Below, one piece after another: positions 41,434-50,520 of a DNA stretch of 64,000 bases; position 1 is the stretch's first letter, and the number at the start of each line of letters is the position of its first letter. Under the pieces are notes generated by a model. The model saw nothing but the letters and a program-made list of their open reading frames with translations, was not told the DNA's origin and did no database searches. Source of the DNA: Streptomyces gelaticus. GTDB lineage: Bacteria; Actinomycetota; Actinomycetes; Streptomycetales; Streptomycetaceae. The translations under genes were made by a program, and so were the position numbers. The stretch is from positions 1 to 64,000 of the forward strand of contig NZ_BMTF01000010.1 of NCBI RefSeq assembly GCF_014649535.1, read 5' to 3'.

Positions 41434-42753
41434 GTGCTGGTAGCTGGTCGGTACCGGTTGATATCCCCTATCGGCCGCGGCGGCATGGGCGAGGTGTGGC
41501 GTGCCTCGGACGAAGTGCTCGGCAGAGCGGTCGCCGTGAAGCTGCTGCTCGGTGACCACGCGGACGAGTCGGCCACCGCCCGGTTCCGGCTGGAGGCGCA
41601 GACCGCGGCCCGCCTGAGCCATCCTCATCTGGTGGCCGTGTTCGACTTCGGGGCCTGGGAGGACCGCTTCTACCTCGTGATGGAGCTGGTCGAGGGCAGG
41701 AGCCTGGGCGATCTCCTCGCGGCCCAGGAGCGGCTCGACGCCGGGCAGGTCGCCCGGATCGCCGGACAGGCCGCCGCGGGGCTCGCCGCCGCCCACCGCC
41801 AGGGCATCGTGCACCGTGACATCAAGCCCGGGAACCTGATGCTGGACGCCGACGGGTCAGTCAAGATCGGCGACTTCGGCATCGCGCAGTTCGTCGACGA
41901 CCCGTCCGCCGCGCTCACCACCACCGGACAGATCGTCGGCACCAGCCTCTATCTCGCCCCGGAGCGCGCCCTGGGCCGTACCGCGAGCGCGGCCTCCGAC
42001 ATGTACTCCCTCGGCTGCGTCATCTACCAACTTCTCCTGGGAGAGCCGCCGTTCCGCTCGGACACGGCGACCGCCACGCTCTATCAGCATGTCGACACGG
42101 CGCCTGTGCCGCTCAGACAGCGCGGGGTCGACGTGTCCCCGGCCTTCGACTCCTATCTGCTGGGGCTGCTCGCGAAACAGCCCGAGGACCGGCCCGGCGC
42201 CCATCAGGTCGCCGAGTGGTTCCAGAGCGATGCCTGGCGCGGTCAGGCGGAGCCCCTGCCCCTCTACGCCCCGGCGCCGCCCCCGGCGACCGGCGTTCCG
42301 CGGACTCCCGCACCCGCTCCGGCGGGAACGGGCGTGCCGCGCTCCCCGGCAGCCGCTGCCGCGTACGGCGCCGCCCCGGCGCCCGGCTCCGCCGGGCAGA
42401 CAGGCGTGACGACGTACCGGCTGTCGCAGTCCGGTGGCCGCAGACGTCGCCCGACGGACCGGTCCGCCCCCGCCCGGCGGCGTACCGGGGCCCGGGAGGC
42501 GATCAGGCGCCGGCCCAGGGTGGCCAGCGCCATAGCCGGTACGGTCGCCTTCATCGCGGCCGTGTACGTGGGGATGGCCCTGTTCTCCCCGGACTCCGGC
42601 CCGTCCGACACTCCGGACTCCAACCCGTCCGCGTCCACCGGACCGGAGTCGACCGCCCCCTCGTCCGCGCCGGAGCAGCGCGAGCAGCCGGGGGCACAGC
42701 AGGAGCAGCCAGCACAGCAGGCGCAGGACGAGGAGGGCGACGAGGAGGACTGA
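41434..42753 (+). CDS. Serine/threonine protein kinase, single-pass membrane (PknB-like without PASTA)
   Basis: About 439 aa. The kinase domain is complete: glycine loop IGRGGMGEVWRA, ATP lysine in VAVKLLLG (Lys36), catalytic loop IVHRDIKPGNLM (Asp129), DFGIAQF, activation-segment SLYLAPERAL and SDMYSLGCVIYQLL. A proline/alanine-rich linker, a basic patch, one membrane helix (AGTVAFIAAVYVGMALF) and a 55-residue extracytoplasmic tail rich in Ser/Pro then Gln/Glu follow. No PASTA or other sensor fold is seen. The start is uncertain; GTG 41434 is used as the nearest start before the kinase domain. Confidence 0.88.
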   Translation: MLVAGRYRLISPIGRGGMGEVWRASDEVLGRAVAVKLLLGDHADESATARFRLEAQTAARLSHPHLVAVFDFGAWEDRFYLVMELVEGRSLGDLLAAQERLDAGQVARIAGQAAAGLAAAHRQGIVHRDIKPGNLMLDADGSVKIGDFGIAQFVDDPSAALTTTGQIVGTSLYLAPERALGRTASAASDMYSLGCVIYQLLLGEPPFRSDTATATLYQHVDTAPVPLRQRGVDVSPAFDSYLLGLLAKQPEDRPGAHQVAEWFQSDAWRGQAEPLPLYAPAPPPATGVPRTPAPAPAGTGVPRSPAAAAAYGAAPAPGSAGQTGVTTYRLSQSGGRRRRPTDRSAPARRRTGAREAIRRRPRVASAIAGTVAFIAAVYVGMALFSPDSGPSDTPDSNPSASTGPESTAPSSAPEQREQPGAQQEQPAQQAQDEEGDEED

Positions 42754-42758
42754 CTCCG

Positions 42759-43016
42759 TCAGCCGGCCTTCGGCCGATCGGCGGCGGGCAGACCCCGGCC
42801 CGGCAGCGACAGCTCCTCCCGCGTGAGCCGGAGCGCACCGGGACCGAGGTGACGGATGGGCCCCTTCTCGCGCAGCTCGGCCGGCGCGCCGAAGTGCTCG
42901 GCGATCGGGCCGGGCCCGTAGGTGCGCAGGTTCGTGCCAGCGGTCACGGCCCAGCTGACGGAGGTTCTCCTCGACCTGCCCCCCGCAGCCGTTCGGGCCG
43001 GGACCAGGGCAGCCAC
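42759..43016 (-). pseudogene. Unrecognised coding-like remnant
   Basis: A minus-strand frame of 85 codons ends GTNLRTYGPGPIAEHFG then ELREKGPIRHLGPGALRLTRE and LPGRGLPAADRP. This looks like the C-terminal part of a real protein, but I cannot assign it. The upstream stretch in a second minus-strand frame (ENLRQLGRDRW) also looks coding, hinting at a frameshift near 42940. No start with ribosome binding site is visible. Confidence 0.35.
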
Positions 43017-43116
43017 TCACCGGACGCGTCCCGGCCTGCGTCAAGCAACCGTCAGGACGCTCCGCCGCGACGTCAGCTCTTCATCAACGGGCGCCGACGG
43101 GACGACCGGGCGCACC

Positions 43117-43122
43117 TAGTGT
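43117..43122 (+). promoter_or_regulatory. -10 element (TAGTGT) of a probable leaderless promoter for the gene at 43130
   Basis: TAGTGT ends 7 nt before the ATG at 43130; no ribosome binding site lies between. Confidence 0.45.
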
Positions 43123-43129
43123 CGCTGCC

Positions 43130-43693
43130 ATGCGACGCCACATCATCCGGAGCATCCCCGGCCACCACATCGGCCTGCGCCCGCCTCCCCCCGGCACGGC
43201 CGCCCACGACCAGGGCTGGGCCACCGACCTGCGGTTCGCGATCCACTGCTCCGTGGCGCTCCTCGGGCTGCTGCTGACCGTCGACACGGCGGCCGGCCGT
43301 CTGGGCTGGCCTCGATTCCTGCTCTGGACCGGGCTGGCCGCCCTGCTGTGTGCCGTCCTCGTGCCGCCACGGGTCCGCGCCGGCGCCGGATGGCTCTCCT
43401 CACGCGGCCTGTTGCGCGAGCGGACCGTGCGCACCGACCGGCTCGTCTCGGTGCGCTGGTCGGACGGTGTGGCCCAGCGCATGGTGCTCCGTGACACCGA
43501 CGGCCGACGGGTCGAGGTCGACCCGTCGGTCTTCCTCGCGAATCCGGCGCTGTGGCACCGGCTGGACGAGGACGCCCGCGGCTGCGTGGAGCGCGGGACG
43601 CTGCGGTGCGGAGTGACGGCACTGCGACAGCTGGCCGACCGCATCGACCGCAGGCACGCGCGCACGGTGTTCACGATCTCCGGACTGGAGTGA
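43130..43693 (+). CDS. Hypothetical membrane protein (187 aa)
   Basis: 187 aa. Two adjacent membrane helices (AIHCSVALLGLLLTVDTAA and FLLWTGLAALLCAVLV) are followed by a cytoplasmic domain with a PH-like feel (RTVRTDRLVSVRWSDGVAQRMVLRDTDGRRVEVDP) and a helical end. No family recognised; the layout resembles small bacterial PH-domain membrane proteins. TAGTGT 7 nt before the ATG suggests a leaderless transcript. It is monocistronic, with 450 nt of non-coding DNA downstream. Confidence 0.75.
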   Translation: MRRHIIRSIPGHHIGLRPPPPGTAAHDQGWATDLRFAIHCSVALLGLLLTVDTAAGRLGWPRFLLWTGLAALLCAVLVPPRVRAGAGWLSSRGLLRERTVRTDRLVSVRWSDGVAQRMVLRDTDGRRVEVDPSVFLANPALWHRLDEDARGCVERGTLRCGVTALRQLADRIDRRHARTVFTISGLE

Positions 43694-44143
43694 CCGCCCC
43701 GCGCCGACCGCCGTTGTGTCCGACATCCCGTGAGTTCCTCTGCGCCCCGCCGAGTGCAACGGCTGTCGGCGTACAGTGCGCGACGGTCCTCTCGACCGAG
43801 GCCACAGACCACTTTGCCCAGGATGGCATCCGATGCCACCCCCCGACGGCGCCGAGCCGAACGCGTGACGGGGCAGGTCCGTCCGGAAGCCCGAGATTAT
43901 CCCGCGGCGGGCTTATGAAGCATCCGGGCCATACCCCTTGTACGCCCCCGCCACCGCGGCTTGACCAAACTTGCCAAGTTCCCCGGCAGCCCCCGCAGTT
44001 TATTGACGAGTCCATGACGACATGTGAGTGTTCGGTCGCTCGATCACGGACACCGGGGGCGCGGACGGCCGGCGACGGCCGGGGCAAGTGCGTCAGGGTA
44101 CGCGGCTGCCCGTGATCGAGGCCCCCCGAATCAAGGAGCCTCG
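43694..44143 (+). other. 450-nt non-coding region upstream of the double protease gene
   Basis: No gene seen. It contains a perfect 13-bp palindrome AACTTG-C-CAAGTT (43968-43980), the -35-like TTGACC (43961-43966) just before it, and a second TTGACG at 44003-44008. These are plausible control sites for the protease gene starting at 44144. Confidence 0.5.
43968..43980. promoter_or_regulatory. Palindrome upstream of the M4-M28 protease gene
   Basis: AACTTG C CAAGTT, perfectly symmetric around a central C, two bases after TTGACC. Position about 165 bp before the start codon. Confidence 0.45.
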
Positions 44144-47100
44144 ATGAAACTCAGACCGTTGACGGCCGGGACGACCCTGGCCGTCCTCGCCGGAATGCTG
44201 GTCTTCACCGGCGCGCAGTCGGCATCCGCCGAACCGTCCCCGCCCGCCCCGAGCGCGCTCTCGGCCGCCGTGTCGGCGGCCGACCGGGCTGCCGCCAGTG
44301 GCCTCGACACTCTGGCGAAGGGACCCGAGGAGCGGTACGAGCGGCAGATGGTGACCCCTTGGGTCAAGGGTCTGTACTCCGTCGCGTACCAGCGCACCTA
44401 CCGCGGTCTGCCGGTCGTCGGCGGGGATGCCGTCGTGGTGGCCGACTCCCGGGGCCGGGTCCGCGGCACCCAGTCCGCGGTGTCCCGGCGGATCAACGTA
44501 CCGACCACACCGACCGTTTCCGCCGATGCGGCCGAGACCACCGCCCGCAAGGAGCTGCGCACGGTACAGCGGGTGGAATCGCGCCGGCTCGTGGTCCGCG
44601 CCACCGAGAAGAAGTCCCGGCTGGCCTGGGAGACGGTACTGACCGGGCGCACCGCGAAGGCCCCCAGCCGGCTGCATGTCTTCGTCGACGCGGGCACCGG
44701 CAAGGTGCTCGACAGCTACGACGACGTCAGGGCGGGCAGCGGGAACAGCCAGTGGAACGGCCCGTCACCGCTGGCCATCGACACCACCGCCTCGGGCAGC
44801 AGCTACTCGCTGCGCGATCCCAACCGGCCCGGCCTGAGCTGCGCCGACTACAGCACCGGCAGTGTCTTCACCAAGTCCAGCGACTCCTGGGGCACCGGCA
44901 ACGCCTCCAGCAAGGAGACCGGCTGCGCCGACGTCATGTGGGCGGCGCAGCACGAGTGGAACATGCTCAAGGACTGGCTCGGCCGCAACGGGCACAACGG
45001 CAACGGCGGCAGCTGGCCGGTCAAGGTCGGGCTGAACGACGTCAACGCCTACTGGGACGGCTCGTCGGTCTCCATCGGCCACAACAACGCCAACCAGTGG
45101 ATCGGCGCGATGGACGTGGTGGGCCACGAGTTCGGCCACGGCATCGACCAGTTCACGCCCGGCGGCGCCAACAACGAGTCCGGTCTCGGTGAGGCCACCG
45201 GCGACATCATGGGCGCCCTGACCGAGGCGTACACCAATGAGCCGGCCCCGTACGACGACCCCGACTACACCGTCGGCGAGAAGATCGACCTGGTCGGCAA
45301 CGGGCCGATCCGGATCATGTACAACCCGGGGCAGACCGGCGACCCGAACTGCTACAGCTCCTCGATACCCAACACCGAGGAACACGCGGCGGCCGGTCCG
45401 CTCAACCACTGGTTCTATCTGCTGGCCGAGGGCTCGAACCCGGGTGGCGGCAAGCCGTCCAGCCCCACCTGCAACAGCTCGTCGGTCACCGGCGTGGGCA
45501 TCCAGAACGCCGGCAAGGTCTTCTACGGCGGCATGCTGCTGAAGACGAGCGGGATGACCTACAAGCGCTACCGTACGGCCACGCTGACCGCGGCGAAGAA
45601 CCTCGACCCGGGCTGTGTGCTCTTCGACCGGACCAAGGCCGCCTGGGACGCCATCAGCGTCCCCGCGCAGAGCGGCGACCCGAGTTGTGCGCCCAGCGGC
45701 AACAACGACTTCACGATGTCCCTGGAACCGGCGTCGGGCTCCGTGAAGCCGGGCAGTTCCGTGACTGCCACGGTGCGTACCTCGGTCAGCTCCGGGAGCG
45801 CGCAGACGGTCGGCCTCACGGCGAGTGGTCTGCCGAGCGGTGTCACCGCAACCTTCAGCCCCTCGTCGGTGCAGGCCGGAGCCTCCTCGACGATGACGGT
45901 GTCGGCGTCCGCGGGCACCGCGCCCGGCTCCTACACCTTCACGGTGAAGGGAGACGGCACCCAGAGCCACACCGCGCAGTACACCCTGACGGTCGACAAC
46001 GGGGGCGGCAATCCGGGCGGCAGCGCACCGGACATCAGCGTCGCCAACGTGCAGGCGCACCTCACGCAGCTGAACACCATCGCCACCCAGAACGGCGGCA
46101 ACCGCCGTGCCGGCAGTGCCGGTTACACGGCCTCCCTCGCCTATGTGAAGAGCAAGCTGCAGGCCGCCGGTTACACCGTCAGTGAGCAGACCTGCACCAG
46201 CTGCACCTACCGGGGCAACAACCTGATCGCCGACTGGCCGGGCGGCCCGTCCGACCAGACGATCATGTTCGGCGCCCACCTGGACGGTGTCTCGGCCGGT
46301 CCCGGCATCAATGACAACGGCTCCGGTTCGGCCGCCCTGCTGGAGAACGCCCTCACACTGGCCCAGCGGAACCCGACCATGACGAAGCACGTCCGCTTCG
46401 CCTGGTGGAACGGCGAGGAGCAGGGGCTTCAGGGGTCGGAGTACTACGTCGGCCGGCTCAGCGCGGCCGAGCGCGGTGCCATCAAGGCGTACTACAACTT
46501 CGACATGGTGGCCTCCACCAACGGCGGCTACTTCATCAACAACGTCAACTCGGCCGCCTCGGCGCCCATGAAGGAGTACTGGGACTCGCTGAACCTCGCG
46601 CCGGAGGAGAACGTCGAGGGCCAGGGCCGGTCCGACGACTACTCCTTCCAGCAGGGCGGCATCCCCACCTCCGGCTACGCGACCGGCGCCAGCGACACCA
46701 AGACGTCGGCGCAGGCCGCCAAGTGGGGCGGCACGGCGGGCCGTTCCTACGACTCCTGCTACCACTCGTCCTGTGACACCACGGCCAACATCAACGCGAC
46801 CGCGCTCGATCGCAGCGCCGACGGTGTCGCGTACACCATCTGGAAGACCTCGGTCGGCACCACCGCGCCCGCCGACGACTTCTTGGTCTCGGTGAAGCCG
46901 GTCTCGGGCAACGTCCAGCCGGGCGCCTCGGTCACCGCGAGCGTGTCCACCGCGACCACCGCCGGCTCCGCGCAGACCGTGAAGCTGACGACCTCCGGCG
47001 CACCGAGCGGGGTCACCGTCTCGCTCGACCCGGCGTCCGTGCAGTCGGGTTCCTCCTCGACGATGACCGTCTCCGCCGGGACCCAGGCCGCCGCGGGAAC

Positions 47101-47641
47101 CTACACCATCACGGTGACCGGGACCGGCACGGCCACCCACTCCACCACGTACTCGCTCGTCGTCGGTGGCGGCGGCACCTGCCAGGCCCGGCAGGTCGTC
47201 GTCAACGGCGGCTTCGAGGACGGTGTCACCCCGTGGACCCAGACGGACGGTGTGATCAACAACCGGACGTCGGAGCAGCCGGCCCACTCGGGCTCGCACA
47301 CGGCCTGGCTCGGTGGCTGGGGATCCACCCACTCGGACACGGCCTCGCAGGCGCTGACGGTTCCGTCGGGCTGCTCGACGTACAAACTGTCGTTCTATCT
47401 GCACACCGACACGGACGAGTCGGCGGGCGACCCGACCGCGTACGACACGTTCACGGTGAAGCTGGGTACCAAGACGCTCGCGACGTACTCCAATACGGAC
47501 GCCACGAGTTCCTACGTCCAGAAGACCTTCGACGTCGGCGAGTTCGCCGGTCAGACGGTCACGCTCGGATTCACCAGCAGCGAGGACGCCTATCTGCAGA
47601 CGAGCTTCGTCGTCGACGACGTGACGCTGAACGCCGGCTGA
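44144..47641 (+). CDS. Secreted double metalloprotease: M4 (thermolysin-like) fused to M28 aminopeptidase
   Basis: About 1165 aa. Order: signal peptide (GTTLAVLAGMLVFTGAQSASA); propeptide (residues ~30-200, with LPVVGGDAVVVADSRG); M4 domain with VVGHEFGHGIDQ (zinc HEFGH at 328-332), ESGLGEATGDIMG (third ligand) and PLNHWFYLLAEG; an Ig-like repeat (PASGSVKPGSSVTATV); M28 domain with FGAHLDGVSAGPGINDNGSG (His712), WWNGEEQGLQGSEYY and CYHSSCDT; a second Ig-like repeat (PVSGNVQPGASVTASV); and a C-terminal jelly-roll (VVNGGFEDGVTPWTQ). Both active sites look intact. An endopeptidase and an aminopeptidase on one chain would degrade proteins to amino acids outside the cell. Start ATG 44144 after AAGGAG. 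Confidence 0.93.
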   Translation: MKLRPLTAGTTLAVLAGMLVFTGAQSASAEPSPPAPSALSAAVSAADRAAASGLDTLAKGPEERYERQMVTPWVKGLYSVAYQRTYRGLPVVGGDAVVVADSRGRVRGTQSAVSRRINVPTTPTVSADAAETTARKELRTVQRVESRRLVVRATEKKSRLAWETVLTGRTAKAPSRLHVFVDAGTGKVLDSYDDVRAGSGNSQWNGPSPLAIDTTASGSSYSLRDPNRPGLSCADYSTGSVFTKSSDSWGTGNASSKETGCADVMWAAQHEWNMLKDWLGRNGHNGNGGSWPVKVGLNDVNAYWDGSSVSIGHNNANQWIGAMDVVGHEFGHGIDQFTPGGANNESGLGEATGDIMGALTEAYTNEPAPYDDPDYTVGEKIDLVGNGPIRIMYNPGQTGDPNCYSSSIPNTEEHAAAGPLNHWFYLLAEGSNPGGGKPSSPTCNSSSVTGVGIQNAGKVFYGGMLLKTSGMTYKRYRTATLTAAKNLDPGCVLFDRTKAAWDAISVPAQSGDPSCAPSGNNDFTMSLEPASGSVKPGSSVTATVRTSVSSGSAQTVGLTASGLPSGVTATFSPSSVQAGASSTMTVSASAGTAPGSYTFTVKGDGTQSHTAQYTLTVDNGGGNPGGSAPDISVANVQAHLTQLNTIATQNGGNRRAGSAGYTASLAYVKSKLQAAGYTVSEQTCTSCTYRGNNLIADWPGGPSDQTIMFGAHLDGVSAGPGINDNGSGSAALLENALTLAQRNPTMTKHVRFAWWNGEEQGLQGSEYYVGRLSAAERGAIKAYYNFDMVASTNGGYFINNVNSAASAPMKEYWDSLNLAPEENVEGQGRSDDYSFQQGGIPTSGYATGASDTKTSAQAAKWGGTAGRSYDSCYHSSCDTTANINATALDRSADGVAYTIWKTSVGTTAPADDFLVSVKPVSGNVQPGASVTASVSTATTAGSAQTVKLTTSGAPSGVTVSLDPASVQSGSSSTMTVSAGTQAAAGTYTITVTGTGTATHSTTYSLVVGGGGTCQARQVVVNGGFEDGVTPWTQTDGVINNRTSEQPAHSGSHTAWLGGWGSTHSDTASQALTVPSGCSTYKLSFYLHTDTDESAGDPTAYDTFTVKLGTKTLATYSNTDATSSYVQKTFDVGEFAGQTVTLGFTSSEDAYLQTSFVVDDVTLNAG

Positions 47642-47664
47642 TCCTCCGCAAGTGTGCCAACTCG

Positions 47665-47692
47665 GGCGGGGCGTGTGCACACACGTCCCGCC
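47665..47692. terminator. Bidirectional hairpin between the double protease and XRE genes
   Basis: GGCGGG-G-CGTGTG (47665-47677) pairs with CACACG-T-CCCGCC (47680-47692), 13 bp including one G-U, between convergent stops. Confidence 0.6.
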
Positions 47693-47701
47693 TGCGGCGT
47701 C

Positions 47702-49135
47702 TCAGCGGATGACGGCCGCCAGCCGACGGGTGAATTCCTCGGTCTCCGGCCGGTTGTCGTGCCGGGCCGCCAACCGGCTGTGCAGGCCTCGCAGTTCCTG
47801 CCCGAGCAGAGTCGGCGCGGTGACCTCGGTGCTGTCCAGGACCGGTCCGGCGATGGCGATCGCCGCCTGCGGGTCCTGGGCACAGGCATGGGCGTCCGCC
47901 ATCCGTACCAGGAACAGCGTCCGTGCCGAATGCATCCCGGCAGGGAGCAGCCCCAGCGCGGTGCGGGCCGCCCCGACCGCGCGCAGCGCCAGTGTGCGAT
48001 CCCCGGTCGCCGCGGCGAGGTCCCGCAGCGCCCCGGCGGCACCGGACTCCACCCGAAGGCGCACGGAGGCGACGGACAGCCAGGGCGCCTCCGTCTCGTC
48101 CTGCTCGCCGACCCGGTCCAGCTGTGACCGGGCACGGTCGATGTGGCCCAGGGTCTGCCGTGTATCGCCCCGTACCGCGTGTCCGCGTGCGAGGTACAGA
48201 TCGCTCATCGTGCCCGCCCAGTACCGGCCGGCGGCGGCCTGCCGGATCGCGCCTCCGTAGGCGAGGGCGGACGGGCCGTCGCCCTCCAGCCGGGCCAGCG
48301 TGCTCATGTCGCTGAGCGCGGCCACCTCCGTACCGACATGGCCGGCCAGTCCGGCCCAGACCAGCGAGCGGTCGAGCCAGGCCATCGCCGTCGCGTTGCG
48401 GCCCCGCAGCAGACGCAGGCAGCCGGCGGACTGGGCGTACTCGGCCGCCAGCGGGGCGAGTTGACGTTGGTAGGGCGCCGCGGGCAGGGCCATCCAGCGG
48501 AGCATCGCGTGCAGGGTGCGCTCGACCACGACGGTCGCTCCGGGCCAGGCGCGCTCCTCGTCGGCCCGCAGACAGACGGCGAGCAGCGCCGTCAGGGCGT
48601 GCACCGTGTCGATGTCCAGCGGCGGGCACGACACGGTGGCCGGGCCGAGGGAGCAGAAGGCCGCGTGCAGGGCGACGACGTCGGCGATTACGGGGACGGC
48701 GCAGCCGTCCGGGCCGTGCACCGGACACATCAGCCCGTAGCTGGGCAGGCGGCCCGGCAGGACGGTGTCCGGCGGCAGCATCGCGAGCAGGTCGCCCCCG
48801 GCGGGCTCACCGGGCAGCGGGCCCTGCTGTGCGGGGTGTGCACCCGCGCCCTCCTCGCCCGGACCGCCCGCACCCGCGGCCTCCGCCTCCTCGCAGGCGG
48901 CGAGGAGGGCGCCGTCCGCCGACATCAGTTCGTCCAGCCTGCGGGCCAGCGGCAGCGGTGTCCGGCGGGTGCCGTGCTCCAGTTTGCTGATGGCGGTGTG
49001 GTCGTATCCGACGCGGGCACCCACCTGGGCCTGGGTGAACCCGGCGCGCCTGCGCCACTGACGCAACCGGGTGCCGAAGGATCGCCACGCCTCCGCGGTG
49101 CGCGCATCCGGCGCGGGGCCCATGCCCTCGGTCAC
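47702..49135 (-). CDS. XRE-family helix-turn-helix transcriptional regulator with long C-terminal domain
   Basis: 477 aa. HTH near residues 20-75: FGTRLRQWRRRAGFTQAQVGARVGYDHTAISKLEHGTRRTP. The long remainder is alpha-helical, like TPR-type repeats (RSLVWAGLAGHVGTEVAALSDMSTLARLEG, ARGHAVRGDTRQTLGHIDRARSQLD), as in the large Streptomyces XRE regulators with an unknown ligand. GTG start at 49135. It converges on the protease gene. It may respond to a small signal, but no linked target is evident. Confidence 0.88.
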   Translation of the reverse strand: MTEGMGPAPDARTAEAWRSFGTRLRQWRRRAGFTQAQVGARVGYDHTAISKLEHGTRRTPLPLARRLDELMSADGALLAACEEAEAAGAGGPGEEGAGAHPAQQGPLPGEPAGGDLLAMLPPDTVLPGRLPSYGLMCPVHGPDGCAVPVIADVVALHAAFCSLGPATVSCPPLDIDTVHALTALLAVCLRADEERAWPGATVVVERTLHAMLRWMALPAAPYQRQLAPLAAEYAQSAGCLRLLRGRNATAMAWLDRSLVWAGLAGHVGTEVAALSDMSTLARLEGDGPSALAYGGAIRQAAAGRYWAGTMSDLYLARGHAVRGDTRQTLGHIDRARSQLDRVGEQDETEAPWLSVASVRLRVESGAAGALRDLAAATGDRTLALRAVGAARTALGLLPAGMHSARTLFLVRMADAHACAQDPQAAIAIAGPVLDSTEVTAPTLLGQELRGLHSRLAARHDNRPETEEFTRRLAAVIR

Positions 49136-49406
49136 CCGGAACTCCGCAGAGCCCCGCGGGATGCTCGACCCGTGCCACGCTCATGGCTCATAGCCGGGAG
49201 GATAGCGAGCGCGTGTGCGCGCTGTCCCCTGCACGACGGCAAGATGGCGCCTTCCCGTTCCCTCCCGTTCCACTGCCCCACCGGACCACCCGACTGTCCA
49301 TCATGTCCCTTTGACATCAGGTGAGATGGTGCGATTGTGCCCTGTACGCCTCCGCGGTCCGGGTGATTGACCCGGGAGCCGCATGAACGGGCCGCCCGCC
49401 GGGCAT

Positions 49407-49532
49407 ATGACGGATGACCGACAGGGGGTGGTGGCAGTGGGCCGCATCAGGATCGTCCGACGACCGCAACTGCCGGGCCGGCCGCCGCCCCTCGACCTGA
49501 GGACCCCGTCCGGCCGCCCGCTGCCCTACTGA
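49407..49532 (+). CDS. Possible small Arg/Pro-rich protein (41 aa or shorter)
   Basis: ATG 49407 or GTG 49437 to TGA 49532. The C-terminal part reads GRIRIVRRPQLPGRPPPLDL and then RTPSGRPLPY. The GTG has GGGGGTGG 5 nt upstream. The stop codon sits at the foot of a perfect 10-bp hairpin (49529-49559), which supports a discrete transcript. No family recognised. The protein is positively charged, with eight Arg in 31 residues. Confidence 0.45.
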   Translation: MTDDRQGVVAVGRIRIVRRPQLPGRPPPLDLRTPSGRPLPY

Positions 49533-49559
49533 CAGCGGGGCCCGGCGCGCCGCTGTCAG
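49529..49559 (+). terminator. Hairpin immediately after the small ORF
   Basis: CTGACAGCGG (49529-49538) / CCGCTGTCAG (49550-49559), perfect 10-bp stem, loop GGCCCGGCGCG; overlaps the TGA stop of the small ORF. Confidence 0.6.
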
Positions 49560-49765
49560 GGACGTCGCGGAGATGAGGCGGCCGGCACATCCGGCCGTTC
49601 CGTCGGCGGGGCAGCGGAGTTACGGAAAACCGCAGGGTGGCCGGTGCGGAGAACCGCATCCGGTTCGGCGGCAATCCCCGTACCGGTGCCGGATGTCGGT
49701 TCCTAGCGTTGCCGGTGGGACGCGGCGGACTTCCCGTGTCTCACCGCAACGGCCGGGAGTCGGTT

Positions 49766-50428
49766 ATGGATTTCGTCATTCTGGGTCTCCCCCAGGAACC
49801 CGCGGGCGGTGTGGCGGGCTGGGCAGCCGGCCTCGTCGACACCATGGGAGGTCCGGGAGCGGGCCTCGCCATCGCCCTGGAGAATCTCTTTCCGCCGCTG
49901 CCCAGCGAGGTGATCCTCCCGCTGACCGGATTCGCAGCGGGGCGGGGCGTCATCGGTCTGGCCTCCGCGCTCTTCTGGACCACTCTGGGTTCGGTGGTGG
50001 GCGCGGTAGTCCTGTACTGGATCGGAATGCTCTTCGGCCGCGACCGCATGCATGCGATCTGGGCCCGGCTTCCGCTGGTGAGGAGTTCCGATCTGGAGCG
50101 TACGGAGGAGTGGTTCGTCCGGCACGGCACCAAGGCCGTCCTTCTCGGCCGCATGGTGCCGATCTTCCGGAGTCTCATCTCCGTACCGGCGGGCGTGGAG
50201 CGCATGCCGCTGCCGCTCTTCGTGGCCCTGACCGCCGTGGGCAGCCTGGTGTGGAACTCGGTGCTGGTGATGGCCGGTTACTGGCTCGGCGACCGGTGGG
50301 ATCTGGTGGAGACCTATGTCGGGGTGCTGTCCAAGGCCGTTCTCGTCCTGATCCTGGTGGCCTTCGCCGGGTACGTGGCAGTGCGGTTGCGGCCCCGCGG
50401 CCGGGCACAGCACCGCCGGGCCCGGTGA
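49766..50428 (+). CDS. DedA family membrane protein
   Basis: 220 aa. Signature DedA elements are ALENLFPPLPSEVILPLTGFAA (E...FPPLPSE), GMLFGRDRMHAIWARL, RTEEWFVRHGTKAVLLGRMVPIFRSLISVPAG (G/FxxRFxPxxR region) and a C-terminal helix pair. DedA proteins are membrane-lipid carriers or scramblases such as undecaprenyl phosphate recyclers. Start ATG 49766 with GGGAG upstream. It is followed about 90 nt later by the second two-component operon. Confidence 0.92.
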   Translation: MDFVILGLPQEPAGGVAGWAAGLVDTMGGPGAGLAIALENLFPPLPSEVILPLTGFAAGRGVIGLASALFWTTLGSVVGAVVLYWIGMLFGRDRMHAIWARLPLVRSSDLERTEEWFVRHGTKAVLLGRMVPIFRSLISVPAGVERMPLPLFVALTAVGSLVWNSVLVMAGYWLGDRWDLVETYVGVLSKAVLVLILVAFAGYVAVRLRPRGRAQHRRAR

Positions 50429-50520
50429 GTCCGGTGCCGGGTACCTGCACTCCGGCGGCCTCCGCCGCCCGGTCGGAACGATCTTGCCGTGGTCATGGCT
50501 CGCGGCTAGGGTCGGTCACC

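Noticed and set aside
44765..47680. Minus-strand open frame of about 970 codons opposite the double protease
   Set aside because: Shadow of the protease coding frame; repetitive Val/Gly/Arg-rich translation without a domain.
49407..49532. Interpretation of the small Arg/Pro-rich ORF as a RiPP precursor peptide
   Set aside because: No recognisable leader/core boundary and no modification enzyme, protease or transporter of a RiPP system nearby.
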